Source of the DNA: Dasypus novemcinctus
Lineage: Eukaryota > Chordata > Mammalia > Cingulata > Dasypodidae
Direction: 5' to 3'
Length of the DNA stretch: 64,000 bases
Assembly: GCF_030445035.2 (NCBI RefSeq)
Contig: NC_080677.1
Span: 106,265,513-106,329,512 of the forward strand
The translations under genes were made by a program, and so were the position numbers. Positions 21,560 through 32,215 of this stretch are shown in pieces (within the stretch, counting starts at the first letter, position 1; each line of letters starts with the position of its first letter). A model generated the notes under the pieces. That model was not told where the DNA came from. It was given only the letters and a program-made list of their open reading frames with translations, and did not search any database.

Positions 21560-23700
21560 GATCCACACTAGGTAAGAGCAGGTTTAGGAAGAACTATATG
21601 GGGTTTCTTGTGAAACATACTTAATATGAATTCTCCAGGTGACAGCCATAGGCAGATAGCCAGAGAATCAATGGACATATAGATCTGGAGCTCAAGAAAG
21701 AGATTTTAACAGGAGCTATATATTTGGCAGTCGTTGACATGCAGCTCCAGGAGGGCATAAGATGCCTTAGGAAGAATGTTGAGAATTTAGAAAAAAGAAG
21801 ATGCCTTGAAGAACATCACTATTAAGGACAAGCAGAAGAAAAGTCATTCACAACTAGGGATATGGGAGAATACAAGGAGCATGTGGTATCTCAGAAGGAG
21901 AAAGGAATTTCAAGAAGCAAATGGTATCAATTGCTGATTAGAAATCAAGCAAAGTGAAGGCTGAAAAGTGTCCACTAAAGGTAGTGACAAGGAGGTCATT
22001 AGTGACCTTGGAGAGAACAGTTTCAGTAAATTGGGCAATAGTCAGAGTACTGTTGGCAGAGGACTGAATGTGGGGTGAGGATGTAGAGGAAACTAACATA
22101 AAGAATTTCAATAAGGTTTGCTTGTGAAGGGAGGAGATGTCTGGCAGGAGAAGTGGAGTAAAGGAAAGGCTTATTTAATTAATTATTACAAATGAGATAT
22201 TTGAGGATATTTAAATGCTAATGAGAAGAATCCAGGATAAGTTGAGAGGCTGTAAAACAAATAAACAAAACAAACAAAAATAAAACAAAGAGAGGGAATC
22301 ATCTAAAAAGAAATGCCTTGCAATTGCACTCCTACGTATTTACCTAATGAGTTGAAACTCGAAAACCTGCAAATGAATGTTTATAGCAGCTTTATTTCTA
22401 ATTGCCCCAAATTGGAAGCAATCATGATGTCCCCCAATAGGTGAGGGGTAAAATAACTATGGTACAGCCATACAATGGAGCAATATTTAGGAATTAAAAG
22501 AAATAAGCTATCAACTTATAAAGGCATGGATGAACCTTAACTGTATTTTGCTGTGATAGTTAGCCTAATGCGTCAGCTTGGCCAGGTAACTGTTGGCTCA
22601 GTTGTTTGTGCCCAGTTGCTTAGTCAAGTAAGCCCTGGGCTAATTGTAATACAAGGACATTTATGGACTTTAGTCACCAGTGAGTTTACTGCATAGGTAG
22701 CTTATTACATTTACATCAATCAGGGAGATTGCTGCCAGCAATGTGTGATGCTTTATCCAATCAGTTGAATGCCTTAAAAGTAGTGATTTCAGCATTCAGA
22801 AAGAATTTCCCAGCTCTTCTTTGGACAGCCAACTCTTCTGTAGTAGACTGTAATGGTGGATAAATGACATTAAGCATTTGTTAAAACACATAGAACTGTA
22901 CAACACAGAGTGAAACCTAATGTAAACTATGGACTTGAGTTAATAATGATGTGTCAATATTGGTTCATTAGTTGTAACAAGTGTACCACACCAATGCAAG
23001 ATTTAATAATACTCTGCATAATTTTTGTGTACTTTCTGCACAATTTTTCTGAAAACCTAAAACTGCTCTAAAAAAAGTCTATTAACAAAGGTGTCCTTGA
23101 AAAGGTGGAGGGGATGGATCAAAAAAATAGAGGGAGAGTTTAGCCTAAGCAGGAGAGAGTTTTTTTATTTGAAAACAAGGGTGAAGAAAAGAGAAACCAG
23201 AAGGAAGATCAGTTTTTAGATTTGGTGTTGGGAAATAGAATTCTTGGTGCTTCTATTGCTTCTATTATTTCTCTGAAGTGGGAGGCCTTACCACTATTTG
23301 AGAGTGTGGAAGACAGTGGTGTTGCAGTTAAGAGGAGAATAGAGAAGGTTTGAAACAGACCATTGTAATTGGAGACCAAACTGACTGAAGAAATAGAAGA
23401 AATTCCAGGCAATGTGTGAGGGCCCATGGATTCACTGTGGCACCAAACTGCACAGTTTGGTGTTTTCTCTAGCTAAGGAGGTAAGAATTGGGGAAGGCAA
23501 AGAGATTTACAGTTACAGTTTTGAAAGTTTGTTTGCAATGGAATAAAATCAATGGAGATTAGAGATGATGATACTGGTAAGAGAGGGGTTAATAATGGAT
23601 GGAGTCTAACCAAGATTGCAGGAAAAGGCAGAAAGCACTCCACAAAGAGGGTAGAGGACTTCAGGGACTTTGAATTCCACTTAAAAATTAAAAATTAAAG
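21560..23700 (+). mobile_element. Old LINE 3' UTR, split by L1 and another repeat
   Basis: Phrases such as 'gaaggctgaaaagtgtccact', 'ggtcattagtgaccttgg' and 'acagtttcagtaaattggg' belong to an ancient mammalian LINE 3' region. It is interrupted at about 22300-23090 by a younger insertion and resumes to about 23690. Confidence 0.5.
22300..23090 (+). mobile_element. L1 3' end with a further nested repeat
   Basis: 22310-22545 is the L1 ORF2 C-terminal/3' UTR ('gcaattgcactcctacgtatttacc', 'tacaatggagcaatattt'). 22550-22850 is a separate repeat that begins 'tgtgatagttagcc', possibly a DNA transposon or LTR. 22860-23090 resumes the L1 end and closes with 'aaacctaaaactgctctaaaa', a standard L1 3' terminus. 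Confidence 0.6.
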
Positions 23701-23858
23701 AACAGTTTGGTAGGTAGCCTCTAATGTGACCTCCAAGGATTCTTACCTCGTGGTACTCATGCTGTTATCCTCTCCCCTTGGTTGTAGACTGAACCTGTAG
23801 ACTGGACCTAGTGACTTGCTTCTAATGAATAGAATGTGGCAAAAGAGTGATGGAATAT

Positions 23859-24240
23859 CTTTTTTTTTTTTTTTTACATTATTAGACATAAGCTTTTTTT
23901 ATTGGGACTTAAGGACAGGAGAGGGTCTCAGAGAATGAAGTTAGTGCATTGCAAAGAGGGGGAAAATGAGGGACAATATATAGGATCTCAGAACAAAGAC
24001 ACTTCCTGACAGTTTCTGCTCGGGTCACATGAAGCACAAAAAAGGGGTCTGGTGATGTAGTGTAGGAAGGAATTGTACAGCTTGGAGAACATTACAGTCT
24101 ATGATACCATCTGTACACTATTCTTCTGTGCAGAGGTCTGTTACATTTCAACTTGCGTCTTGGAGAATGCAGGCGGCTGCTTGATACGGGCTGAGTTTGC
24201 CTTAGGGAGGGGACCCACTGGACCCCACAGTGACACACTT
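23859..24240 (-). pseudogene. Retroposed mRNA 3' end, parent gene not identified
   Basis: On the + strand it begins with a long poly-T (about 23860-23876), followed by the complement of AATAAA near 23897. In antisense this is a polyadenylated mRNA end without introns. The open C-terminal peptide ends 'ARIKQPPAFSKTQVEM', with a TAA at about 24147, and a UTR of about 250 bp follows. The copy is 5'-truncated within the last coding codons and sits inside an MLT1-like LTR. I do not recognise the parent protein. Confidence 0.5.
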
Positions 24241-24455
24241 GGAGAGTGAATGTAGCTCAAGTGGTTAAGCACTTGCTTCCTACGTACCGAAGTCCTAAGT
24301 TTGATCCCGATACCTCCTTTTGATTTTATATCGGTGAGACCCATGTTGGATTTCTTACTTGCGTGGCCACATGGCAGAGGAAAAATGACAACAGCAGTGC
24401 GCAGAGGGCAGGAACAGGGATCCACAGGTGAGAGGGTGCACGATAGTGGGACATC
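24241..24455 (+). mobile_element. SINE-like insertion with tRNA-like head
   Basis: 'gtagctcaagtggttaagc' (A box) and 'gtttgatcccgatacc' (B box) at 24252-24312, followed by a short body with 'gcagtgcgcagagggcagg'. It resembles a DAS head with a different body, next to the retroposed mRNA fragment. Confidence 0.5.
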
Positions 24456-24886
24456 ATTTCTGATGATATGTTTTAAAAATGTCTGGCTTCCATCTTGCTT
24501 GTCCTTTTTTGCTCTCACGTGTTTACTTTGACGGAAGCCAAACACCATGTTGTAAGCTGATATAACAAGGAACTGAGCCAGTGAGGAACTGAGACCCTCA
24601 GTCCAATACCCTTGAGAAACTGAATCCTGCCAACAACTACATGAGCAAACTTGGAAGCAGATCCTCCCTCAGTCATCCAAAGGAACATTTAGAGGAGCCC
24701 ACAGCCTCCTGCTGAGAGAGATACCTTGATTGCAGGCTTATGAAAAACCTTGAGGCAAAGGCACCCAGTTAAGCCATGCCCAGATTCCTAACTATTGTAA
24801 CTGAGACAATAAATGCTCATTGTGTTAATTCCTTAATTTTGGGATAATTTCTTATGCAGCAACAGACAACTAATACAAGGTAGAAG

Positions 24887-25558
24887 AGAAACAACTGAAT
24901 TAGAAAAAAGAAAGGATAAAAATTGTGATAGAAGAATGGGTTACTTGAGCTTACAATTTCAGCCATGACGCAGTTATAATGGTTCATCTGTCCTGGAGAA
25001 GGTGGCCAACTAGTGCAAAGATCAAGTTTATTGAAAGTGTGGTCAAGGAACTGAGAGGCCAGGGTATTGAATATGTCATGTTCATAAATGCTGATGTCAT
25101 CTAGAATGACTGGGTGGAGAAGAGTGTGCATCAGGTATGAAAACTTTCAAAGAATGACAGGATGCGAGCTGGGCAGGGACAACGACCCCAAAGAGATGGA
25201 GAGGGGCATAATCAGATGGAAGGAGCCTCAACAAAAACTTCTTTTTTTCCAAGAGAACAGCAAAAATGTGGTATGGAAGGGGCAACAGGATCTAATAAGA
25301 TGCTGCCCCAGAACAAGAGCCTAGAATAGATGAGGAGTGGGAGAATGAGCAGACCACCTTTTCTTGACAGAGCTGCAGAAGAAGTGAAGTTTCTCGGCTT
25401 AGGGGCAGGTTTTATGATTAAATGACAATATCTGTAAGGCCCTTGGCTCTACATTGTGGGCACTCAACGAATATTAGTTCTCTCTAAACATTCACTTAAG
25501 ATTTTTGTGCCCTGATTCTTCCTCTCGCCCTCTCCCCTTTATTTAAAAATGTGGGGCT
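24887..25558. other. Intergenic stretch upstream of SND1
   Basis: 24900-25330 may contain old LINE 3' UTR relics ('gaactgagaggccagg...'). No gene signature seen. GC content rises from about 25510 toward the promoter. Confidence 0.35.
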
Positions 25559-26720
25559 ATGGATGAGATTAGGCGGTTGGAGTCGGTGGGTCTCACCACA
25601 GTCGGTTCAAGTGTTGCCTCCTCCTCCCGGCCCAGGGAGAGCGCGCGGCCGGTCTCATTTCATCGCCATCAGCTGCAAGATGTAGAAGAACGAGGGTCAA
25701 TCCGCGCCATGTACAGGGCATGTCACCCTTTTAAGAGAGATTTACTCCTTCCTTCAACAAACATTCCAGAGCCTTGCAAGCGCTAGATAAGACTGTGATG
25801 TACACGCCCGACCGTTCCGAGGGCGCGTAGTCGCGTTCTGCGTCAAGGCCAACAGCTGTAGGTTTCATAATGCTGACTTTTCCAAGTTCTTCCCTTACTT
25901 TTTAGCTTAGATAAAATGTCGGAAGTCGGTGTGCATCCCGCACTGAGATCTCAACTGGACTCGGACTGACGGGCCCGGGGTTACCAGCCCGCGCTCCCAC
26001 CTAGGAACGCGCGGATCTCCTCCGCCCGCGTCCACGTGGACTCCCGGGCGGTCCGCTGGGTGGAGCGCAACGGGTGGGGCCAAACCCCTGCCGCTCCCAT
26101 GGCCCCCCGCGCCCCGCGGCCAGATGCTGACGTGTCCTTTCCTTTCCACTACACCTCCCGACACTGCCTACTCCTGCTACCCCGGAAGTCCCGCCCAGTA
26201 CTTAGTCAGTCACCGCAAATCAGCTCTTCCAGCGCTTCCCGGAGCTCGCCACCCGAGTTGGGAGCAAGGGGCGGGGCCCCGGGAGCAGCGTGCCTATTGG
26301 CTCGAGGTCCGGCGGGCTCTGGGATCTAATTGGCCGCAGGGCGGCGATGTCCTGGCACGCTTGCGCGGCGAGTAGAACGTGTGGCGGCGGCGGCGGTGAT
26401 AACGTCTCTTCTTTTTCTCCCAGTTCTGCTGCCACTCTTGTGAACACCGGCGCGTCCGTCCGGTTCTTCGCCCGCAGCTTGCAGCCTGCCTGCTCGTCGC
26501 TGCGCCGCCTTTCACCAACACCGACACCCACATTGACACCTCCAGCCCGGTGGTCCGTAAGACTTGTTACCTTGCCGTCTTCACACATGGCCTCCTCCGC
26601 GCAGAGCGGCGGCTCCTCCGGGGGACCCGCGGTCCCCACCGTGCAGCGGGGCATCGTCAAGATGGTGAGAGCAGGGCCCCTGGCACCGAGATTTCCGCCC
26701 GTCTCTGGGCGAGAGTCGGG
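25559..26720 (+). promoter_or_regulatory. SND1: CpG island with the SND1 promoter
   Basis: CpG-dense sequence in two blocks (about 25560-25860 and 25960-26720) that spans exon 1. Visible sites are an ETS-type CCGGAAGT at 26182-26189, a GC box in GGGGCGGGGCC at about 26268-26278, and inverted CCAAT boxes (ATTGG) at 26296-26300 and 26329-26333. There is no TATA box. This is a broad housekeeping-type promoter. I recall NF-Y and Sp1 control of human SND1, which fits these sites. The start site cannot be fixed from sequence; about 26340-26390 is likely. Confidence 0.8.
26587..26664 (+). CDS. SND1: SND1 coding exon 1 (residues 1-26)
   Basis: SND1 (Tudor-SN, p100) has four staphylococcal-nuclease-like domains, then a fused Tudor-SN domain. 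It acts in transcription co-activation, pre-mRNA processing, small-RNA and inosine-RNA decay, and stress granules. This exon gives the N-terminal 26 residues, beginning [13 protein letters not shown] and ending RGIVKM, as in mammalian SND1; I recall Ile where Val24 stands here. It ends exactly on a codon and is followed by the donor GTGAGA at 26665. The chosen ATG has G at +4 but C at -3, a mediocre context. The frame is open upstream for about 99 codons (to 26290), with an in-frame ATG at 26347. Confidence 0.95.
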
Positions 26721-27295
26721 CACTGGCTCTTCTTCCCCTCCCGCCAGCCTGCATGGTCTCCTAGATCCTCTTTCCTCTGCCCCCTTCCTCACTGTACACT
26801 CAGTCTCCGAATCCTCTTTCTAGACAGAACCTGACATGTATTCCCCTTGATTCTTACCTCCCGGACACCCTAGCATCGGGTGTCACAGTGATTTTTTTGT
26901 GGTCGCGGCACTCGGATCTCCTAATTGCTTACCAGGACAGATCGATTACTGATTGACTAACGGAGATAATTCTCTGATGTCCGACCTCGCGTAGCTGCCC
27001 CACCACCCCGTCCATTTTGACATCTGCTGAGCAGTTTGCAAATTTTCGAGGTGCTTTTACGTCTCAAATCCTACCATCTGTTCTTCTCTTGGACCCTGGG
27101 AGTACTTGGCTATCATGAAGCTTCACTTGTTTGCACTTGTGCAGAATTACTTAGAAGTTTTCTTAACTTTCTGGCCCTCCGTTCTTATGTTTCCCTCCAC
27201 CTCTTGTGTGAAGTCTGTAGTCCCGAGAGCTTCTGATTTTGTACTCCCACTTATTTTGACTCTTAAAGTGTTAGGCCATCAGGACTCCTAGCGAC

Positions 27296-27450
27296 CATTA
27301 TTGCTCCACCACCCCTACAGTTAAGGAGACACGTTTAGAGTGGGCAAGCGACTCGTCTAAAGTCACATGGTGCTTTGGATTTGGATTGGGGCCAGATCAG
27401 AGCCCAGTTTTCTGACTCCCAGTACAAGGCTTTTACCATAATAGATTCTG
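27296..27450 (-). mobile_element. MIR SINE, antisense
   Basis: 'acgtttagagtgggcaagcg' and 'taaagtcacatggtg', then 'agagcccagttttctgactcc', match an inverted MIR core. Diverged, as expected. 26720-27295 has no recognised element. Confidence 0.55.
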
Positions 27451-27754
27451 TCGGATTTAATACCCCCTCATTCCCTACATTCTTGGATTTTGAATTTAAA
27501 ACCCCACTAGGTTCATTAAAAATTTACTCAGCTCCATGACAATTTTGTAGTATAATTTTGGAATAGTACCAGATTTTCTGGTTGTGATGACCTCAAATAT
27601 CTAGATTTCATTTCAGACAGCTATTCTGACTTTTTGAACTGTAACTATCCTTTATGACGTTATCCCAAGTGCCACAGTTTTTTCTGTTTCTAGAAAAATT
27701 TTAAAACAGCCTATATTCTTGACCCATTGTCTTTCACAGGATTAAAACATTCTG

Positions 27755-27806
27755 CAGTTTGTGTTGTGTGTGTGTGCACTCGTGTGCACCCGGGTGCACA
27801 TGAGTG
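27755..27806 (+). repeat. GT-rich microsatellite
   Basis: Impure (TG)n with GTGCAC interruptions. 27451-28420 around it is otherwise unrecognised intron sequence. Confidence 0.7.
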
Positions 27807-28424
27807 TCAGATTTCAAGGTGGGTGTTTTGGTTATTTGTCCCACTAATTCTCATATATTCCTTTCTTTAGTAATATTCTGCTACCAGCATGGATACTTGG
27901 GGTTTTCAGTATTTTTTTTTTCCTGACGTTTATACAGAACAGAGAATCAGAATTTATCAGAACTTGAATAAGAAGGAAATTTCCAAGGTCCACATATTTT
28001 TTCCTTTTTGAAATATTGACCTGATCCATGAAAGGATTATTCTGAAGTATGGCTCCTTGTTCACTGTCTTTTTTATTTGCAGTAATTTTTCCCATCACCA
28101 TAGGAACAAAGCATAGATGGGATGTCCGGTGGTGGGATTGGTAGCACTGAGTGGATATTTCTGAATTTTTCCTTTGCAAAGGCTTGATTTTTTTTCTTAG
28201 GTCCCTCTCACTTGTGGGGTGGGAGCAGAAATGAGGTTAACATATTTTTGCTTCTGTTAATGCTGGAGACTTCCAGAACATCTGGATTCTATGAGGGGAA
28301 TGTTCCTGCCCACAGATTACCCCCATGGATACTGAGTATCAGCAGTAGCTTGTTTAAGTGCTGTGTCTTGGGCTGATTTTTCTGCTTTTATCATCTCAGC
28401 TGTAATACCTAATAAGTAAATATG

Positions 28425-28600
28425 ATTATTGGCTACATTTTACAGATGTGTAAACTGAGATTTAGAAGAATACATAGTTTACCCAAGGGTAGGCTCTCTT
28501 TGTTAGTAATAAGAGGCAGAGTTGGGATTTGAACCCAGGCCTGTCTGCGAAAGCACATGCTTTTAAACATGTTATGATGCCTCTGACTCTAGGACTCCAG
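28425..28600 (-). mobile_element. MIR SINE, antisense
   Basis: 'ttttacagatgtgtaaactgag...aagaggcagagttgggatttgaacccaggcc' is the MIR core in inverse orientation and is one of the clearer MIRs here. Confidence 0.75.
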
Positions 28601-30309
28601 GATGTGACTTTTTAATGTGGAGGGCAGGGTCTGTGATGTATGGCTGCAATATGGCAGGAAAGTGAAGCTCCCTATTAATTGAGTTGAGAAAAGATTAGGC
28701 ATTACTCCTTGTGTCATGTTCAGGGGGCTGTTATTGTGGTAAGTGAATTCATTTAGTTGTTGTGTGCATAGCAGTGTGGTGTGGAAGATGTGTGAGTTTG
28801 GGATGAGGCATTTAGAATTCAGTGATTTGAGTAAACTATGCTAATTTTTTTACTGCAGGGGGTGGGGGTTGGTTACAGGCAGGGATTAGAAGGAACATTC
28901 AAGGAGGGGAGCCGGACAAACTGCAGAGCAACAGGCAGATTTGTGCCAGGCCTGAAATCCTTGTCTAGAATGAAAAATCGGCCACTGGTAAATTGCTCTG
29001 TGTGAAGCTCTTCTGCTAAGCAAAGTTGTATTTTCCTGGAGAGTGACCATTTCCAGTGGTACTAGGAACTGCTTTGTAAGAACTCTACAAAGGAAGATGG
29101 AGCTCTATGACAGAGGAAAGTGAGAAAGAAATGGTTTGATGAATAGGAAAACACGAAGGCACTGCTTTTCTGCTTTTTGAGAGAGGAGCAGAAACTGGAA
29201 CACTGACTAAATAGAGGTGTTTTTTTTCATTGTGAGTTCTGTGGATTTGTATGGATTCAGGCTGAACTGAGGACTGAAATGGTCTAGGATTGAGGTTTGC
29301 TACAATGGAGAGGAACAGTCCTTCCTCTTTTTTTTGGCAAAAGAGAGCTGTAGGACCATGGAAGGTACAAGTTTCTTCTGGACTCTGCCTTGGAATCCTA
29401 GGGAGTACATGTTCCTTTTTTAAGATTGAAGAAGGATCAAGTTGTAAAACTGTGTTTCACCAGTTTTTTATGATGGTGATGATAGAGTCGGTGCCTGCTA
29501 TTGGGAGTGGGGGTAAAGGGACAGAATTGGTTCCGGAATGTGTTTAAGGAAGAAGTGGGCAGTGAGTTGACAGAAGCATTTTGGAGCTATTCTTTTACTG
29601 AAAAGGCAGTGAGGATGATGGAAAACGAGAAGGTGGATTTATATTTTCTGAGTTGGGAAGAGACTGGCAAGTGCGTGGGCAGACAAAATATTATCTGGAT
29701 AACTGAATGTCTGTCAAATTGATCTAATTTTCTCAAAACTCTCAAGGATTTTAACCTCTGAGTTTCTCTGAATAATTTCCTAGACCTTTGGCTGCAGCAG
29801 AATATTATCAGTGAATGTTGAAAGAGATTGGAAGAAATCTTTGAATTTAGTGTAAAGTTCATTCACTCCACGTAGCAGCTACTTAGAGATGGCTATTTTC
29901 CATGATTTTACTGACCTGGTTCACTTTGTATTTTGGGGATAGAGCCCTTTTCTGTCACTTTCACCCTAACTCTTTTAACTCTGTATGTTTGAATGTCTTT
30001 TCAAGCAGGAGTATAGAGGTTGCATTTGTAATACAGAATAAATTGGCCACAGTTCTTGAATCTTCTGTGCTTATCAGAAGCAGCTGTGGAAGGAGCATAT
30101 CCTATCCTGCCTATCATGTAGAAAGCCAGAGGGAAAACAATGCAAAATCCCAGTCCCCCTACCCCCAACATTTTGCCCCATTTAATAGCCACAGAATCCC
30201 AACTAGTCTTATGTTTTATCCTAAGAACCATGATACCCCTAAGGCAGGAAAAGGGGCACCTAAAGGAGAGGAGTTGGCTATAATCTTCTCCTTCAATAGT
30301 ACCTGTGTG
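28601..30309. other. Intron sequence, no repeat or gene recognised
   Basis: Unique-looking intron DNA with moderate GC and short random frames. No RNA gene or coding signature seen. It is a reasonable place for conserved intronic regulatory elements, but nothing specific is visible. Confidence 0.4.
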
Positions 30310-31125
30310 CCATGTCAGTTGGCCCTACTTTGGAGTTTGTGTTCCTGTGTAATAGAGTTGGACTCAGATGTGATCTTTGTTCACAAGCCTCTCCTGTTAC
30401 TTTTACCAGACCTGTGGTTGGCGCTGGGGTTTAGTGTATACGTAGGGGACCTGAATCTCTGGACTGTCCATGTGATAGCCAGGTGCTGAACCTCAACAGA
30501 CCTGCAACTCCTACACTCTGGTTTATTGGACTTACCCCACTGAGCTGACATGGAGGTGAAGAAGGTCAACCACCACATCAGGGAGCCAAGAGTGCCTGCA
30601 ACTGAAAGCCGGAGAATTGCATCCAGCATCCATGTGGAATCTAAGCCCCCTCTTGATATAGATGTGGAGTGGACACAACCATTCCAGGGTCCACAGGATG
30701 GAGGAATAGAATATGGATTAGAGTGGACTTACTGATATTCTATTCATGAACTATTATGATTAGTAATCGAAGAAAATGTAGCATTGATACGGAGAAAGTG
30801 GCTATGGTTGCTGCTGAGGGTAGGGAGTGGGAAGAAGAGATGTAATGTGGGGGCATTTTCAGGACTTGGAGTTGTCCTGGGTGGTATTTCATGGACAGTT
30901 ACCGGACATTGTATGTCCTCCCATGGCCCACTGGGTGGACTGTGGGAGAGTGTAAACTGTAATGTGAACCATTGACCATGTGGTCCCACAGTGCTCAGAG
31001 ATGTATTCACTAAGTGTAATGAATGTCCCATGATGATGGAGGAGGTTGTTATGGGATGATAGGGGTTAGGGAGGTTGGGGGTATATGGGGACCTCATATT
31101 TTTTTAATGTAACATTAAAAAAAAG
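30310..31125 (+). mobile_element. Family A (L1-like) copy, sense
   Basis: 5'-truncated copy that ends with the shared AATGTAACATT motif near 31107 and an A-rich tail. A 61-codon frame (30550-30735) is uninterrupted and matches the shared frame in the copies at 2573, 6433 and 16327. The flank match (near 30306 and 31150) is weak. Confidence 0.7.
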
Positions 31126-31689
31126 GAAAACAAAACAAAACAAAAGTTGTACTTGTGCTGCAGGTTGGTGTAAAGTGAGATGTAGACTTCCTAGTGAGTA
31201 GCTTAGTGGAAATTACTTCACTGAATGGTTGTAGGAAATGCTGTCTATTATTTAGTTCACTGTACCTAAGTTTTTGAACTAAGAAGTATCTGTCTTTCAA
31301 GAGTGTGGTTGAAAAAAAGAGTACATAAAGACCAAGAGTAGTCTATTGACCTCATACTGTTGAAAATAAAGTAACTTTCTGTCCTACTATTCAAAGGACG
31401 CTGAATAACCAAACAGTGTTTTAGTAGGGCCATTTGCAAAGAAGTAGTAAGAATAGGATGAAAGTGTTTTTTCTATACTCTTAAAATTGCTGGCTTCCAA
31501 GCAGGCAAGCATGGTAGCTTCCAAGTAAGTCTGGAAGAAAAAGGAACACTGAGGTTTTATTATATCTTAAAGATTTCCTGTCATTTTTCTGCGGGAAGAA
31601 GAAGAGTTTGTCTAGTTCTAGTTATGCTAACTATGACTGCTTCATATATTAACTAATGAAATAGATTGATAAGAAACCATATTTCTTTT

Positions 31690-31829
31690 CTTGAACAAAT
31701 ATTTATTGATCATTTGCAGTGTATCAAGCTCTGTTCTGAGCACTGAAGATAAAGTGGTAAAAAAAAATATATTCATGCCCTCATGACTCATGTAGGAGAC
31801 AAATAAACACATAAATAAAACTAAGCATA
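31690..31829 (+). mobile_element. Old LINE 3' UTR, left part
   Basis: 'gaacaaatatttattgatcatttgcag...' is an ancient mammalian LINE 3' region. It resumes at 32028-32215 ('ggtgacatttgtactgagacctg...gaacagcaagtac') after a hAT insertion. Confidence 0.55.
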
Positions 31830-31837
31830 CTTTAAGA

Positions 31838-32019
31838 CAGGGATTCTTTCATTCCATGGACCCCTTTGCCAGTCAGGTGAAAACCACGAACCCTTACTAA
31901 ATCCAGACTATACTGCGTATTATTTAATAAATATATCACAACTGTACCAACATGTCCCCACAAAAATATTGTTTTTGAATTTCAGTTCAAGCTCATGGAC
32001 CTCTGATTAAGAACCCCTG
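31838..32019. mobile_element. hAT-type (MER-like) DNA transposon
   Basis: 182 bp with ends CAGGGATTCTT and AAGAACCCCTG, which are imperfect inverted repeats. An 8-bp duplication with one mismatch flanks it (31830-31837 and 32020-32027). It inserted into the old LINE. Confidence 0.75.
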
Positions 32020-32215
32020 GTTTAAGATGATTTCAGGTAGGGTGATGGGGCAGAGTGGTTGGGACTAAGGGGGGTGGTGGCTCCTTTAGATCGGGTGTTT
32101 GGGGAAGTCTTCTCATAAGGTGACATTTGTACTGAGACCTGATGAACATTAAAGAGCCAGCTGTAGTGGAAGTGTTCTCAGCAGTGGGAACAGCAAGTAC
32201 AGAGACCCTGATTAT

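Larger units (their letters stand above)
23708..24886 (+). mobile_element. MLT1/MaLR-like LTR, interrupted
   Basis: The left part, 23708-23858, has the MaLR phrase 'gacttgcttctaatgaatagaatgtggc'. The right part, about 24470-24886, has 'tggcttccatcttg', 'ccatgttgtaagctg' and an end like 'acaactaatacaagg'; AATAAA is at about 24811. The middle is a nested retroposed fragment plus a SINE. Confidence 0.65.

Noticed and set aside
26550..26834. 94-codon + frame overlapping SND1 exon 1
   Set aside because: Out of frame with SND1, begins without an ATG, and runs into intron 1.
30001..30489. 195-codon + frame starting before a repeat
   Set aside because: Its second half is family A sequence and its first half has no recognisable motif.
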